A stretch of DNA of 64,000 nucleotides from Devosia sp. (GCF_025809055.1 NZ_CP075529.1:930001-994000), one strand, 5' to 3'. Positions 49,869 through 59,384 are shown, counted from the first letter of the stretch. Numbers and translations: made by a program. The notes: generated from the letters alone by a model not told the origin.

Positions 49869-51188
49869 CTAATGCTTGTTCCGGCGGTAGAGCGTGTCGA
49901 GCCACACCGCGAAGACCAGAACGATACCGACGACGATCGATTGCAGCGGGCTGTCTATGCCCATCAGCACCATGCCCGATTGCAGGGACTGCATCACCAG
50001 CGCGCCGAGCAAGGCCCCGGCCACTGTGCCCACGCCACCCGCCAGCGAGGTACCCCCGATCACCGCCGCGGCGATGACATAGAGCTCATCCAGCGTGCCC
50101 AGGGCATTGGTTGCCGCGTTGAGCCGGGCCGTCGAAATGGCCGCCGCGATGGCGCAGAGCGCCCCCATCAACATGAAGATCTTGACCGTCACCCAGCGCG
50201 TATTGATGCCCGCCAGTTCCGCCGCCTCGGGATTGCCGCCCATGGCATAGACATAGCGGCCGAAGCGGGTGCGGGTCGCAAGGAAGGTCATGACCACTCC
50301 GACACCCACCGCGATCAGCACCGGGATGGCGATCCCGTGCGAGATGAACAGCCCACCCTCGGGCACCGGCAGATTATTGGCGGTTGCAAAATTCTCGGCG
50401 ATCCGCACCGGCCAGGGATAGGCATTGGCGACGGCGATCGCAGCGATGGTCGCACCACACCCGATGACCGCAAGGGCCACCTCGGCCCAGACCGGCCGCT
50501 GCGGAAACTTGAACCGCCGCCGCTGCACGCGCCCGAAATAAAGCGCGCCGACAATGGCGGCACAGGCAATGGCTGCAACCACCCAGCTCCAGAATGCGCC
50601 GATCGAACCCGACGGCCCGCCCCCCATGAGCTGGAAGGTTGAATCCATGGGCGCCACGGTTCGCCCGGCAGTCACCCACCACGCCGCTCCGCGCCACACC
50701 AGATAGCCGCCCAGCGTCACGATAAAGGCCGGGACCTTGAGATAGGCGATGATACTGCCCTGCAGGGCGCCGATCCCCATGCCCACTGCCAGTCCGATGA
50801 CCAGCGACAGCAACCAGATCATGGGATGCCCGAGCCCTAGGCCCAGTTGTACTGGCAGCACCTGCGTTTGCATCACCCCCATGACCATGCCCACGAGCCC
50901 GAGAATGGAGCCAACCGACAGGTCGATATTGCGCGTCACGATGACCAGCACCATGCCCGTGACCATCACCGCCACCGAGGCAGTCTGCACCGACAGGTTC
51001 CACAGATTGCGTGGCGTCAGGAACAGGCCACCCGAAAAGATATTGAACGAGACCCAGATGATGGCGAGCGCACCGATCATGCCCAGGAGGCGCGTGTCCA
51101 CCTCCGTGGCCATCAGGAAGCGCTGCAATGGATTCTGAACGAGCTGACTTGGATGCGTCGTGCCGGACATGGCCTGTGGTTCAGCCAT
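49869..51188 (-). CDS. xylH: Xylose-type ABC transporter permease
   Basis: A 439-residue permease with about twelve hydrophobic segments, longer than ribose permeases, as XylH is. The family signature TRNIDLSVGSILGLVGMVMG and the loop GGNPEAAELAGINTRWV are present. It is 11 bases upstream of the ATPase gene and follows the binding-protein gene after a 105-base spacer with a hairpin. Alternative starts further upstream are not supported. Confidence 0.9.
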   Translation of the reverse strand: MAEPQAMSGTTHPSQLVQNPLQRFLMATEVDTRLLGMIGALAIIWVSFNIFSGGLFLTPRNLWNLSVQTASVAVMVTGMVLVIVTRNIDLSVGSILGLVGMVMGVMQTQVLPVQLGLGLGHPMIWLLSLVIGLAVGMGIGALQGSIIAYLKVPAFIVTLGGYLVWRGAAWWVTAGRTVAPMDSTFQLMGGGPSGSIGAFWSWVVAAIACAAIVGALYFGRVQRRRFKFPQRPVWAEVALAVIGCGATIAAIAVANAYPWPVRIAENFATANNLPVPEGGLFISHGIAIPVLIAVGVGVVMTFLATRTRFGRYVYAMGGNPEAAELAGINTRWVTVKIFMLMGALCAIAAAISTARLNAATNALGTLDELYVIAAAVIGGTSLAGGVGTVAGALLGALVMQSLQSGMVLMGIDSPLQSIVVGIVLVFAVWLDTLYRRNKH

Positions 51189-51239
51189 TGTATTCCCCCG
51201 TGGCGAGTCCCCGTTCCGCCGGGGCTGTCCATTGACGAA

Positions 51240-51265
51240 GTGCCGCAACCGTCGGGTCGCGGCAC
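51240..51265 (-). terminator. Intercistronic hairpin between xylF and xylH
   Basis: A perfect 7-bp stem (GTGCCGC / GCGGCAC) with a 12-base loop lies about 28 bases after the binding-protein stop; a smaller CCCCG / CGGGG stem follows. No T-run. Likely tunes expression downstream. Confidence 0.5.
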
Positions 51266-51293
51266 TCCATGTTGTGCCTAGATTGTCACGCGA

Positions 51294-52328
51294 TCAATCG
51301 CAGGCTGCAACCGAACCGGCCGCTACGCCCTGGCACACCACATCCTTGGACACCCAACCGGCATCGATGACAACGCTGAGGTTGTCCTGTGTGATGGCCA
51401 CGGGGGCGATGAAGAACGCGTTCATCTCGACGCCATTGGGTCCACCGGCAAACGGCACCACGCCGGTCACCTCGTTGAGCGCCTTGCCGCCGGCGAGTTC
51501 GATGGCCACTTCAGCGGCCTTCTTGCCAAGCTCGCGCGCATCTTTCCACACGGACACGGTTTGCGTGCCCAGGGCGATGCGATTGAGAGCGGCATGGTCA
51601 CCATCCTGGCCGGAAACCGGCACGGCGCCGGCCAGGCCCTGGGCGGCGAGCGCCGCGATGGCGCCACCGGCGGTGCCGTCATTGGAGGCCACGACGGCGT
51701 CGACTTCGTTATTATTGGCGGTCAGGAACTGTTCCATGTTCGCCTGGGCGACTTCAGGGTTCCAGTTGTCGGTATAGGCTTCGCCGACATTCTTGATCGT
51801 GCCCGCGTCGATACCGGCCTGAAGCACTTCCATCTGGCCTTCGAACAGGAAGTCGGCATTCGGATCAGCCGAATTGCCCTTGATGAAGACAAAATTGCCT
51901 TCTGGCTGCACGGCGGCAACGCCCGCGGCCTGCAGGCGACCCACTTCCTTGTTGTCGAAGGTGAGATAGAAGGCGTCCGGATTTTCGATCAGGCGGTCAT
52001 AGCCGATCACCGGAATGCCTTCAGCCACGGCTGCGGCAACCGCGGGGCCAACGGCTTCGCTGTCCTGCGCCAGCACGATGATGACGTCTGCACCCTGGCT
52101 GATCAGGCTTTCGATGTCCGTCAGCTGCTTGGAGGCGGACGACTGGGCGTCGGCCGAGATATACTGGGCGCCGGCCGCGTCCAGAACGCTCTTGATGGCG
52201 CCTTCATCGGTTTTCCAGCGCTCTTCCTGGAAGTTGTTCCAGCTCACGCCAACAACGATCTGATCCTGTGCAACCGCCGAACCGGCGAGCACAGTCGTGG
52301 CCAGCAAGGCCGCGACAAACTTGTTCAT
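51294..52328 (-). CDS. xylF: D-xylose-binding periplasmic protein
   Basis: A 344-residue precursor with signal peptide cut after GSAVA, then a type I binding fold close to XylF: VGVSWNNFQEERWKTDEG, GADVIIVLAQD, PVIGYDRLI, FIKGNSADPNADFL, VASNDGTAGGAIAAL and VSGQDGD are characteristic. It is the first gene of the operon and is divergent from the ROK regulator. The ATG at 52328 has GGGAGGACATC before it. Confidence 0.92.
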   Translation of the reverse strand: MNKFVAALLATTVLAGSAVAQDQIVVGVSWNNFQEERWKTDEGAIKSVLDAAGAQYISADAQSSASKQLTDIESLISQGADVIIVLAQDSEAVGPAVAAAVAEGIPVIGYDRLIENPDAFYLTFDNKEVGRLQAAGVAAVQPEGNFVFIKGNSADPNADFLFEGQMEVLQAGIDAGTIKNVGEAYTDNWNPEVAQANMEQFLTANNNEVDAVVASNDGTAGGAIAALAAQGLAGAVPVSGQDGDHAALNRIALGTQTVSVWKDARELGKKAAEVAIELAGGKALNEVTGVVPFAGGPNGVEMNAFFIAPVAITQDNLSVVIDAGWVSKDVVCQGVAAGSVAACD

Positions 52329-52411
52329 GATGTCCTCCCAATGGGCAGTACTGCCCGCAAGCACGGCTGCCAGCGCCCTCAAACGCCGCGACCCTGCACC
52401 CTGAGCATTAT

Positions 52412-52424
52412 TTCGTTGCTCGAA
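52412..52424. promoter_or_regulatory. Operator-like site TTCGTTGCTCGAA
   Basis: Half-sites TTCG and CGAA around five bases, in the spacer between xylF and the ROK gene; it shares 10 of 13 bases with the site at 52466. The nearer one to xylF of the pair. Confidence 0.5.
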
Positions 52425-52465
52425 AAAACGTCTCGCATGTGCCGCAACGCCAAGTCAACTTCAAT

Positions 52466-52478
52466 TTCGAGTCTCGAA
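52466..52478. promoter_or_regulatory. Operator palindrome TTCGAGTCTCGAA
   Basis: A perfect 13-base palindrome in the divergent spacer, centre 54 bases from the similar site at 52412 (about five helical turns). A pair of sites on one face of the helix suits a dimeric ROK/XylR-type repressor controlling both directions. Confidence 0.6.
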
Positions 52479-52538
52479 CAAATTCATTTTGTGAGATATG
52501 CAGTTGGCGATTGAGTTGCGTAGCGGGGAGACGAGGGC

Positions 52539-53741
52539 TTGGCGCGAGCGGTCAGCGACAGCGACAGTGTGCGCCGGCAGAATCGCGGCCTTGTCCTGTC
52601 GACTCTGCGCCGCCAGGGCGATCAGTCCCGCACGGCACTTGCCGGCCTGACCGGCCTCAGCCATGCCAGCATGACCGCAATCATGAGCGACCTGCTCGCC
52701 CAGGGGCTGGTCGAGGAGCGCGTCGCGGAACGGCCTGATTCTCGTGGACGCGGGCGGCCACCCACCCAGGTCGGGTTCAGCCGTTCGGCCGCCTATGCGG
52801 TCCTTTTCGAGATCGACGTCAATCACGCGCGCATGTCGCTCGTGGACTATGCCGGAATTCTCGTCGATCGCCTCGATCATGACCTCACCCCGGCCAGCTT
52901 CGCGGCCCAGGCCCCTGCGGACTACATCGAGGAACGCCTGCACCTGCTGATGCAGCGCAACAAGGCTGCCGCCGGTCGGATCAGGCGCATGGCGATTTCA
53001 GTCCAGGGCATACTCGACAAGACGGGTACCGGGCTGACCTGGTCGCCGGTGCCCTCCCTGGCCGGTTCGGCCTTCGGCACCGCGCTTTCGGAACGCACCG
53101 GCATCCCCGTTGCCATCTACAAGCGCGCCCGGCTGCTTGCCGAGGGCGTGCGCTGGCTGGATCCTGCCCTGCATGAAGCCAGCGTCGCCACGGTTTTTGT
53201 CGGTTCCACCGTTGCCATGGGCCTGACCTCGGATGGCCGCATGATGGCGCGTGGTGATGGCGGGGCTACCGAGTTCGGTCACATGAACCACATTGCCGGT
53301 GGGGCCCTCTGCCGTTGCGGCATGCGCGGTTGCATCGAGGCCTACGCCGCCGACTACGGCGTGCTGCGAACCGCATATTCTGTGCCCGAAACGGCCACGC
53401 CGGCGCCCAGCGTTCCCGCTCAGCAATATCAGGCGCTGATCCAGCGCGCCGAGGCCGGCGACCGTGCCGCCTCCCACGCCTTCAATCTGGCTGGCCGGGC
53501 CATCGGCTATGGCATCGGCCGCATGTTGGCGGTTCTCGACCCGGCCCACGTCCTGATCGTCGGACCGGGCGCCGCCGCCCTGCCCCATATGCGCAACGAA
53601 ATCGTCGCCGCCCTGCAGTCCACCCTGGTATGCAAGATCAACGGCCTTCCCCGCATCGCCGCTCATGCTGACGAGCGCGAACCCATCTATCGTGGCCTGC
53701 TGCTCAAGGCCCTGCAGGCGCTCGACAGCGATTTTGAATAG
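52539..53741 (+). CDS. ROK-family transcriptional regulator (XylR/NagC type)
   Basis: A 400-residue regulator: winged helix at residues 10-65 (ALAGLTGLSHASMTAIMSDL), then a ROK sugar-binding domain with the structural zinc site H248, C258, C260, C265 in GHMNHIAGGALCRCGMRGC. The ATP-binding signature of true ROK kinases is lost at the start of the domain, fitting a regulator. It starts with TTG after a GGGGAGACGAGG site. Divergent from xylF, so it most likely represses the xylose-type operon and is released by the sugar. Confidence 0.88.
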   Translation: MARAVSDSDSVRRQNRGLVLSTLRRQGDQSRTALAGLTGLSHASMTAIMSDLLAQGLVEERVAERPDSRGRGRPPTQVGFSRSAAYAVLFEIDVNHARMSLVDYAGILVDRLDHDLTPASFAAQAPADYIEERLHLLMQRNKAAAGRIRRMAISVQGILDKTGTGLTWSPVPSLAGSAFGTALSERTGIPVAIYKRARLLAEGVRWLDPALHEASVATVFVGSTVAMGLTSDGRMMARGDGGATEFGHMNHIAGGALCRCGMRGCIEAYAADYGVLRTAYSVPETATPAPSVPAQQYQALIQRAEAGDRAASHAFNLAGRAIGYGIGRMLAVLDPAHVLIVGPGAAALPHMRNEIVAALQSTLVCKINGLPRIAAHADEREPIYRGLLLKALQALDSDFE

Positions 53742-53799
53742 GTGACGCGCCCTCGCGATCCCGGTTAGGGTGCCGGAAAAGCAGATCGCAAGGGGGCAG

Positions 53800-55233
53800 A
53801 TGATTTTGGTCGAACCAATCGTTCCGGTCATTTTGGCGGGCGGACAGGGCTCGCGTCTTTGGCCCATGTCGCGGTCGGCACGACCGAAGCAGTTTCTTCC
53901 GCTCACCGGGCATTCCAGCCTCTATCAGCAAGCTCTGGAGCGGGTCTCGGATCGTAGCCGCTATCATCCGCCTCTGGTGCTGACCAACAACGATTATCGC
54001 TTCATTGTCGCCGAACAGGCCGAAGAAGTAGGCCAAGCACCCGGGGCGATCCTCCTCGAACCGGCCGCCCGCAATACGGCAACTGCCATCGCCACCGCCG
54101 CGGCCTATGTCGACAAGACCTACGGACCGCGTGCCCTGCTGCACATCCTGCCCTCCGACCATCTCGTCACCATCGATGCGTCCTACTGGCAAAGCCTGGA
54201 CGCCGCGATTGCAGCCGCCCGCGACGGGCGCTTGGTCACTTTTGGGATCAAGCCAACTCATCCCGAAACCGGCTACGGCTACATCAAGTCGGCTGCTGCC
54301 CCGGGCGATGGCGCAGCGCGAATCGAGCGCTTTGTGGAAAAGCCTGACGCCGCGCGCGCATCAGAAATGCTGGCCGAGGGCGGCTACTTCTGGAACTCGG
54401 GCATGTTCATGCTCGGGGCCGGTGCCTTTCTGGCGGAGTGCGAACGCCTTGCCCCCGACATTCTTCTCGCCGCGCGAGACGGCGTCAGCCTGGCGCGGAC
54501 TGACCTCGATTTTGTCCGTCTGCATGAGGAAAGTTTTCTGCGCGCGCCCAATATTTCGGTGGACTACGCCATCTTTGAAAAGACCGACAAGGCAGCCATG
54601 GTGGCCGTCGACTTTCCCTGGTCGGATCTGGGCAGTTGGGACGCGGTCTGGAAAACCGGCAAACACGAAGGCCCCGGCAACGTTACCCACGGCGCCATCA
54701 CGCTCGACGAGGTCCAGAATTCCTTGGTGTTGACGGACCACGCGCATGTTGCGGTGAGCGGCCTCGACAGTATTGCCGTGGTCGCGACCTACGATGCCGT
54801 TTACGTGGGGCGACTGGACCGCGCACAGAGCGTCGGCGACATTGTCAAACGCCTCAAGGACGACCCGAAAACGCTCGGCCTGACAGAAATTCACCGCACC
54901 GCCTACCGCCCCTGGGGTGGCTATACCTCGATGCTGCAGGGGGACCGCTTCCAGGTGAAACGCCTCTTCGTCAAACCCGGCAAGAAGCTCAGCCTGCAAA
55001 AGCATCACCATCGCGCCGAACACTGGATCGTGGTGCGCGGAACGGCCGAGGTGACCATCGACGGCACAGTCACCACGCTGTCCGAGAACCAGTCGATCTA
55101 CCTACCCCAGGGCTGCCTGCACCGACTGGCCAATCCCGGCAAGATCGAGTTGGAACTGATCGAGGTCCAGACCGGATCCTATCTTGGCGAGGATGATATC
55201 ATCCGCGTTGAGGACGAATTCGGCCGGACGTGA
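53800..55233 (+). CDS. manC: Mannose-1-phosphate guanylyltransferase / mannose-6-phosphate isomerase
   Basis: A 477-residue bifunctional enzyme that makes GDP-mannose for exopolysaccharide. N-terminal nucleotidyltransferase: ILAGGQGSRLWPMSRSARPK, then FVEKPDAA and PWSDLGSWDAVW. C-terminal cupin isomerase domain: KLSLQKHHHRAEHWIVV and ENQSIYLPQGCLHRL. The ATG at 53800 has AAGGGGG before it. It is a single gene here; no other polysaccharide gene is adjacent. Confidence 0.93.
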   Translation: MILVEPIVPVILAGGQGSRLWPMSRSARPKQFLPLTGHSSLYQQALERVSDRSRYHPPLVLTNNDYRFIVAEQAEEVGQAPGAILLEPAARNTATAIATAAAYVDKTYGPRALLHILPSDHLVTIDASYWQSLDAAIAAARDGRLVTFGIKPTHPETGYGYIKSAAAPGDGAARIERFVEKPDAARASEMLAEGGYFWNSGMFMLGAGAFLAECERLAPDILLAARDGVSLARTDLDFVRLHEESFLRAPNISVDYAIFEKTDKAAMVAVDFPWSDLGSWDAVWKTGKHEGPGNVTHGAITLDEVQNSLVLTDHAHVAVSGLDSIAVVATYDAVYVGRLDRAQSVGDIVKRLKDDPKTLGLTEIHRTAYRPWGGYTSMLQGDRFQVKRLFVKPGKKLSLQKHHHRAEHWIVVRGTAEVTIDGTVTTLSENQSIYLPQGCLHRLANPGKIELELIEVQTGSYLGEDDIIRVEDEFGRT

Positions 55234-55238
55234 ACGGC

Positions 55239-55457
55239 CTATACGCCACGTTCAAGCATGTCGCGAATCCGTACAGCCTTCTCGAAATGGTCAAGCCTGT
55301 GGGTCCATATCCACCACGTCGCCGCCTCGAGCAGCAATTCGGGATCGTCATTCCTGTTGGCGAAGAACGCATAGAAGGACACGCCGACATCGGCGCCCTT
55401 TTGCGCAATCTTGCGATTGCAGACGGCGATAGCCTTTTGCCGGAGCGATGGACGCAT
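55239..55457 (-). CDS. Small conserved-looking hypothetical protein (72 residues)
   Basis: The protein reads as a compact helical chain with RNDDPELLLEAATWWIWTHR in the centre, followed by LDHFEKAVRIRDML. Its composition is that of a real soluble protein, more than the plus-strand frame on the same DNA. It ends six bases from the convergent manC stop. Function unknown. Confidence 0.55.
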   Translation of the reverse strand: MRPSLRQKAIAVCNRKIAQKGADVGVSFYAFFANRNDDPELLLEAATWWIWTHRLDHFEKAVRIRDMLERGV

Positions 55458-55507
55458 GAAGGAAAATCAATCTTCCGCTGATCGGTCGAACAACCGCTCA
55501 GTTAAGT

Positions 55508-55538
55508 GGGCCTGCTGACAGAATGCATCAGCAGGCCC
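55508..55538. terminator. Bidirectional-type hairpin after cysNC
   Basis: A perfect 11-bp stem (GGGCCTGCTGA / TCAGCAGGCCC) with a 9-base loop lies 32 bases after the cysNC stop. No T-run on either side, so termination would be rho-aided or partial. Confidence 0.55.
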
Positions 55539-55570
55539 TGATCATTCCCAGAGCCGCAATGCCCCTGCCC

Positions 55571-57457
55571 TCAATATTTTAGGAATGCGTGGAGTTCGTC
55601 TGCCAGCGCGACCGGTTCGGCCTCGGCACCGTGCAGCACGAGTTCCGGTGTGCTGGGGGGCTCGAACGGAGAATCGATACCGGTGAAGTTCTTGATTTCA
55701 CCTGCCCTGGCCCGCTTGTAGAGCCCCTTCGGATCACGCGCCTCGCACACCTCGATAGGCGTGTCGACAAAGACCTCTGTGAAGGTGATGTCTCCGGCGA
55801 TCTCGCGAGCCAGCCGCCGTTCCTTCTCGAATGGTGAGATGAACGAGACCAGCACGATCAGCCCGGCATCGGCCATGAGCTTTGCGACCTCCGCGACGCG
55901 CCGGATGTTCTCGACACGCGCCGCCTCGGTGAAGCCGAGATCCTTGTTGAGGCCGTGGCGAACATTGTCGCCATCGAGGATATAGGCGTGCCGCCCTTCG
56001 GCAGTCAGGCGCTTTTCGAGCAGGTTGGCGACCGAGGACTTGCCGGAACCGGAAAGCCCGGTGAACCACACGATCTGCGCCGCCTGTCCCTTTTGCCGGG
56101 CCCGCACCTCGCGGTTCACATCGAAAGCCTGATAGGTCAGGTTCTGCGCGCGGCGCAGGCCGAATTCGATGGTCCCCGCGCCCAGCGTCGCATTGGAGAT
56201 GCGGTCGATCAGAATGAACCCGCCCGTCCGGGCATTGGTGGCATAGGGATCGAATGCCACCGGCTTGTCGGTGGCAATGGTCACCGTCGCCACTTCGTTG
56301 AGCTCAATCTTTGTCGCAGCTGAATGCTCCAACGTGTTGACATTGGTGCGATATTTCAAGTCGGTAATGGTCGCCGGTACAGTTTGCGCGCCGATCTTGA
56401 GCAGATAGGAACGCCCCGGATAGGCCGCTTCCTCGTTCATCCAGACCACACGCGCCTGGAACTGATTGGAGAATTCCGGCGTCTCCCCGGCATGGGTCAG
56501 CACATCGCCGCGGGAAATGTCCACCTCGCGGTCCAGCACCAGCGTCACCGCCTGCCCGGCAATCGCCCGGTCGAGATCGCCGTCCATGGTCACGATCCGG
56601 TTGATGACAGCCGGCTTGCGGGAGGATGCAATCAACACCTCGTCACCCACGCGCGCCGAACCGCCCGCCAGGGTTCCCGAGAACCCGCGGAAATCCAGGT
56701 TCGGCCGATTGACCCACTGCACCGGAAACCGGAATTTTTCGGTGGTCCTGTCCTCCGAAACGTCGATGGTTTCGAGATAGGGCACCAGCGGCGTGCCGGT
56801 AAACCACGGCGTCCGCGCACTTGGCGTGAGAATATTGTCGCCTCGCAGGGCGGAAACCGGGACTGCCGCGAGGGTCTTGAAGCCTAGCGGTTCTGCAAAG
56901 GCCTGATATTCGCCCACGATCCGCTCAAAGGTGGCCTGGTCATAATCGACAAGGTCGATCTTGTTGACCACCAGCACAACATGCTTCACCCCGATCAGCG
57001 ACAGGATGAAGGAATGCCGCCGCGTCTGCGTAAGCACGCCCTTGCGGGCATCGATCAGCACCAGCGCCAGATCGGCATTGGACGCGCCGGTGGCCATATT
57101 GCGTGTATATTGTTCGTGGCCCGGCGTGTCGGCGACGATGAACTTGCGCTTGTCGGTCGAGAAGAACCGATAGGCCACGTCGATGGTGATACCCTGTTCC
57201 CGCTCGGCCACGAGCCCGTCGACCAATAGCGAAAAGTCGATCCCCTCGTCGCCCACCGTCCGGTTGTGACTTTCCTTTTTGAGGCTCGCCAGCTGATCGT
57301 CGAGAATGAGCTGGCTGTCATAGAGCAGCCGGCCGATCAGGGTGGACTTGCCGTCGTCGACCGAGCCGCAGGTCAGGAAACGCAGCAGCGACTTGCCGGT
57401 CTGCTGTTCCAGCCAAAGGTCGAGGTCGGTATGTGCAGTTGCAGTGGCTACGCTCAT
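55571..57457 (-). CDS. cysNC: Sulfate adenylyltransferase large subunit fused to APS kinase (CysN-CysC, NodQ type)
   Basis: A 628-residue bifunctional enzyme. The GTPase half (residues 1 to about 430) has GSVDDGKSTLIG, DTPGHEQYTRNM and NKIDLVDY; it drives APS formation with CysD. The APS kinase half has the P-loop GLSGSGKSS near residue 450 and DGDNVRHGLNKDLGF, and makes PAPS. The ATG at 57457 is one base after the cysD stop region, so both are cotranscribed. The pathway feeds cysteine synthesis and sulfation. NodQ-type fusion is common in Rhizobiales and need not imply nodulation. Confidence 0.94.
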   Translation of the reverse strand: MSVATATAHTDLDLWLEQQTGKSLLRFLTCGSVDDGKSTLIGRLLYDSQLILDDQLASLKKESHNRTVGDEGIDFSLLVDGLVAEREQGITIDVAYRFFSTDKRKFIVADTPGHEQYTRNMATGASNADLALVLIDARKGVLTQTRRHSFILSLIGVKHVVLVVNKIDLVDYDQATFERIVGEYQAFAEPLGFKTLAAVPVSALRGDNILTPSARTPWFTGTPLVPYLETIDVSEDRTTEKFRFPVQWVNRPNLDFRGFSGTLAGGSARVGDEVLIASSRKPAVINRIVTMDGDLDRAIAGQAVTLVLDREVDISRGDVLTHAGETPEFSNQFQARVVWMNEEAAYPGRSYLLKIGAQTVPATITDLKYRTNVNTLEHSAATKIELNEVATVTIATDKPVAFDPYATNARTGGFILIDRISNATLGAGTIEFGLRRAQNLTYQAFDVNREVRARQKGQAAQIVWFTGLSGSGKSSVANLLEKRLTAEGRHAYILDGDNVRHGLNKDLGFTEAARVENIRRVAEVAKLMADAGLIVLVSFISPFEKERRLAREIAGDITFTEVFVDTPIEVCEARDPKGLYKRARAGEIKNFTGIDSPFEPPSTPELVLHGAEAEPVALADELHAFLKY

Positions 57458-57458
57458 C

Positions 57459-58367
57459 TCAGAAATAGCCTTCCTGCTTCTTCTTCTCCATCGAGCCGAC
57501 GGAATCGCTGTCAATCAAACGGCCTTCGCGCTCGGATGTCCGGCTGGCCTGCATTTCCATGATGATGGACGGCAGATCCGCCGCGCCCGAGCGGATCGCA
57601 CCGGTCAGCGGATAGCAGCCGAGTGTTCTGAACCGCACGATCTCCTCGCGCGGCGTCTCACCCGGTGCCAGCGGCAAACGCTCGTCATCGACCATAATCA
57701 GGGTGCCAGAGCGTTCAACCACCGGACGCGGCCGCGCGAAATAGAGCGGCACGATCGGAATGTTTTCCGAATAGATGTAGGTCCACACGTCCAGCTCGGT
57801 CCAGTTCGAGATCGGAAACACCCGCATGCTCTCGCCCGGATTGAGCCGCGTATTGAACGTTCGCCACAACTCGGGTCGCTGGTTCTTCGGGTCCCAGGCA
57901 TGGCTGGCATTGCGATGGGAGAACACGCGCTCCTTGGCGCGGCTCTTCTCCTCGTCGCGACGCGCGCCGCCAATGGCCGCATCATACTTTCCGGCGTTGA
58001 GCGCCTGGCGCAGCGCTGCGGTCTTCATGATGTCGGTGTAGCGCGAGGACCCGTGATCAAACGGATTGATGCCGTCCCGAACCCCGTCCTGGTTGGTATG
58101 GGTGATCAGGTCAAACCCATAGTCTGCCGCCGTCTTGTCCCGGAACGCGATCATCTCGCGAAATTTGAACGTGGTGTCCACATGCAACAGCGGAAACGGG
58201 ATCTTGCTGGGAAAGAACGCCTTGCGCGCCAGATGCAGAAGGACACTCGAATCCTTGCCGATCGAATACATCATCACCGGCCGCTCGAAACTGGCCGCGA
58301 CTTCGCGCAGGATTTCGATGCTCTCGGCCTCCAGGGCCTGCAGATGGGTCAGTCTGTCTTGGGTCAC
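57459..58367 (-). CDS. cysD: Sulfate adenylyltransferase subunit 2
   Basis: A 302-residue PAPS-reductase-like enzyme that adenylates sulfate with CysN. Typical stretches: MMYSIGKDSSVLLHLARKAF (ATP loop SIGKDSS), FPLLHVDTTFKFREMI, GGARRDEEKSRAKERVFS and the end SVGSMEKKKQEGYF. The GTG at 58367 with an upstream GAGG fits the family length; an ATG at 58391 lacks a site. Confidence 0.93.
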   Translation of the reverse strand: MTQDRLTHLQALEAESIEILREVAASFERPVMMYSIGKDSSVLLHLARKAFFPSKIPFPLLHVDTTFKFREMIAFRDKTAADYGFDLITHTNQDGVRDGINPFDHGSSRYTDIMKTAALRQALNAGKYDAAIGGARRDEEKSRAKERVFSHRNASHAWDPKNQRPELWRTFNTRLNPGESMRVFPISNWTELDVWTYIYSENIPIVPLYFARPRPVVERSGTLIMVDDERLPLAPGETPREEIVRFRTLGCYPLTGAIRSGAADLPSIIMEMQASRTSEREGRLIDSDSVGSMEKKKQEGYF

Positions 58368-58668
58368 GCCGGCACGCCTCACAATCACCATGCGGCTGCA
58401 TGGCTCGTGGGTCACACCTATCCTTCCGGCCTATGTTCATTCAAGCCGGAAAGTGCCGGAAACACTGGGCATACAAAGGCTTGGGGCAAAATAGTGCGGC
58501 AAGGCGCACGCTGGTGCCAAACCCTCCTTCGCCACGCTTTTCAAGGCCAGCCAAAGTGCGCCCGAAGCCACATGGGCAGAATAAAAGTTCCCTGCCCCGC
58601 CCGGCTCGACCAAATCCACGCAATCCATGTTGCCGCTCCGCCGAACCGATGCTAAACGCCTGCCCAGT
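58368..58668. other. Spacer between cysD and tRNA-Thr
   Basis: About 300 bases of divergent regulatory DNA, containing the promoters of cysD and tRNA-Thr. I could not place them. Frames over it have no recognisable features. Confidence 0.45.
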
Positions 58669-58744
<76 letters not shown>

Positions 58745-58949
58745 TCGAAATCAAGATGATCTTAGTGATCTAGTGAATCGCCTACACCAGACGGCTGCCG
58801 TTCATATTGCAGTTTGATGCGCGGCTAACCCTCTGATTTCACTGGCACCCCTTACGAACCAATGCGACACAGAGTGGAACTTAGGCGGCTTCTCTTCACG
58901 TGACAGGACCACCTAATCCATGTGAGATGGATGGGACAAGGGGAGCAAA

Positions 58950-59384
58950 ATGCATAGAACGCAGTCAGTTTCAACCGCACAGGAATTGTATCGCGCTGCA
59001 GCCGCAATGGAAGATATGGCGACACTGGCAAGGCCGCACATCCGCCCCAAGCACGAGAAGCAGCTCGCGCTGTTTTTAGGATACTACTTCAACCTCGGTT
59101 TCGCGGTAGAGCTCTACCTCAAAGCATTTCTCAGGGATGTCATCGGTGCAGACCCCGCTGACTACGGACACGATCTTCAGAAGCTCATGGATGATGCCGA
59201 GAAACACGGGTTCTCTTTCGAACTTCAGGGGATGAAGAAGGTTGTCGCAGTCCTACACCCGAGCCATAAGGGGTTGAATTTCAGATATGCCGAAGGAGCT
59301 GCATCCTACCCCTATTTCGAAGATTTGACTGCCGTTCATCTCGTGCTTGAGGCAAGCTATAAAGGCATGAGTCATTTAGCCTGA
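58950..59384 (+). CDS. Hypothetical protein with HEPN-like features
   Basis: A 144-residue all-helical protein. The stretch FAVELYLKAFLRDVIGADPA followed by DYGHDLQKLMDDAEKHGF is like the HEPN fold (LKAxL then HDL), found in RNases and nucleotide-binding partners of defence and toxin systems. The RxxxxH catalytic motif is not clear. GC content is lower than in the neighbours. It lies 205 bases after tRNA-Thr, a usual place for imports, but no integrase or tRNA-end copy is visible. No partner gene (e.g. MNT nucleotidyltransferase) is next to it. Confidence 0.65.
   Translation: MHRTQSVSTAQELYRAAAAMEDMATLARPHIRPKHEKQLALFLGYYFNLGFAVELYLKAFLRDVIGADPADYGHDLQKLMDDAEKHGFSFELQGMKKVVAVLHPSHKGLNFRYAEGAASYPYFEDLTAVHLVLEASYKGMSHLA

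Noticed and set aside
55571..58367. Nodulation locus suggested by NodQ-type CysNC, a NodB-domain protein and manC
   Set aside because: The three are unlinked housekeeping or envelope genes here; no nodABC, nodD or nod box is present.
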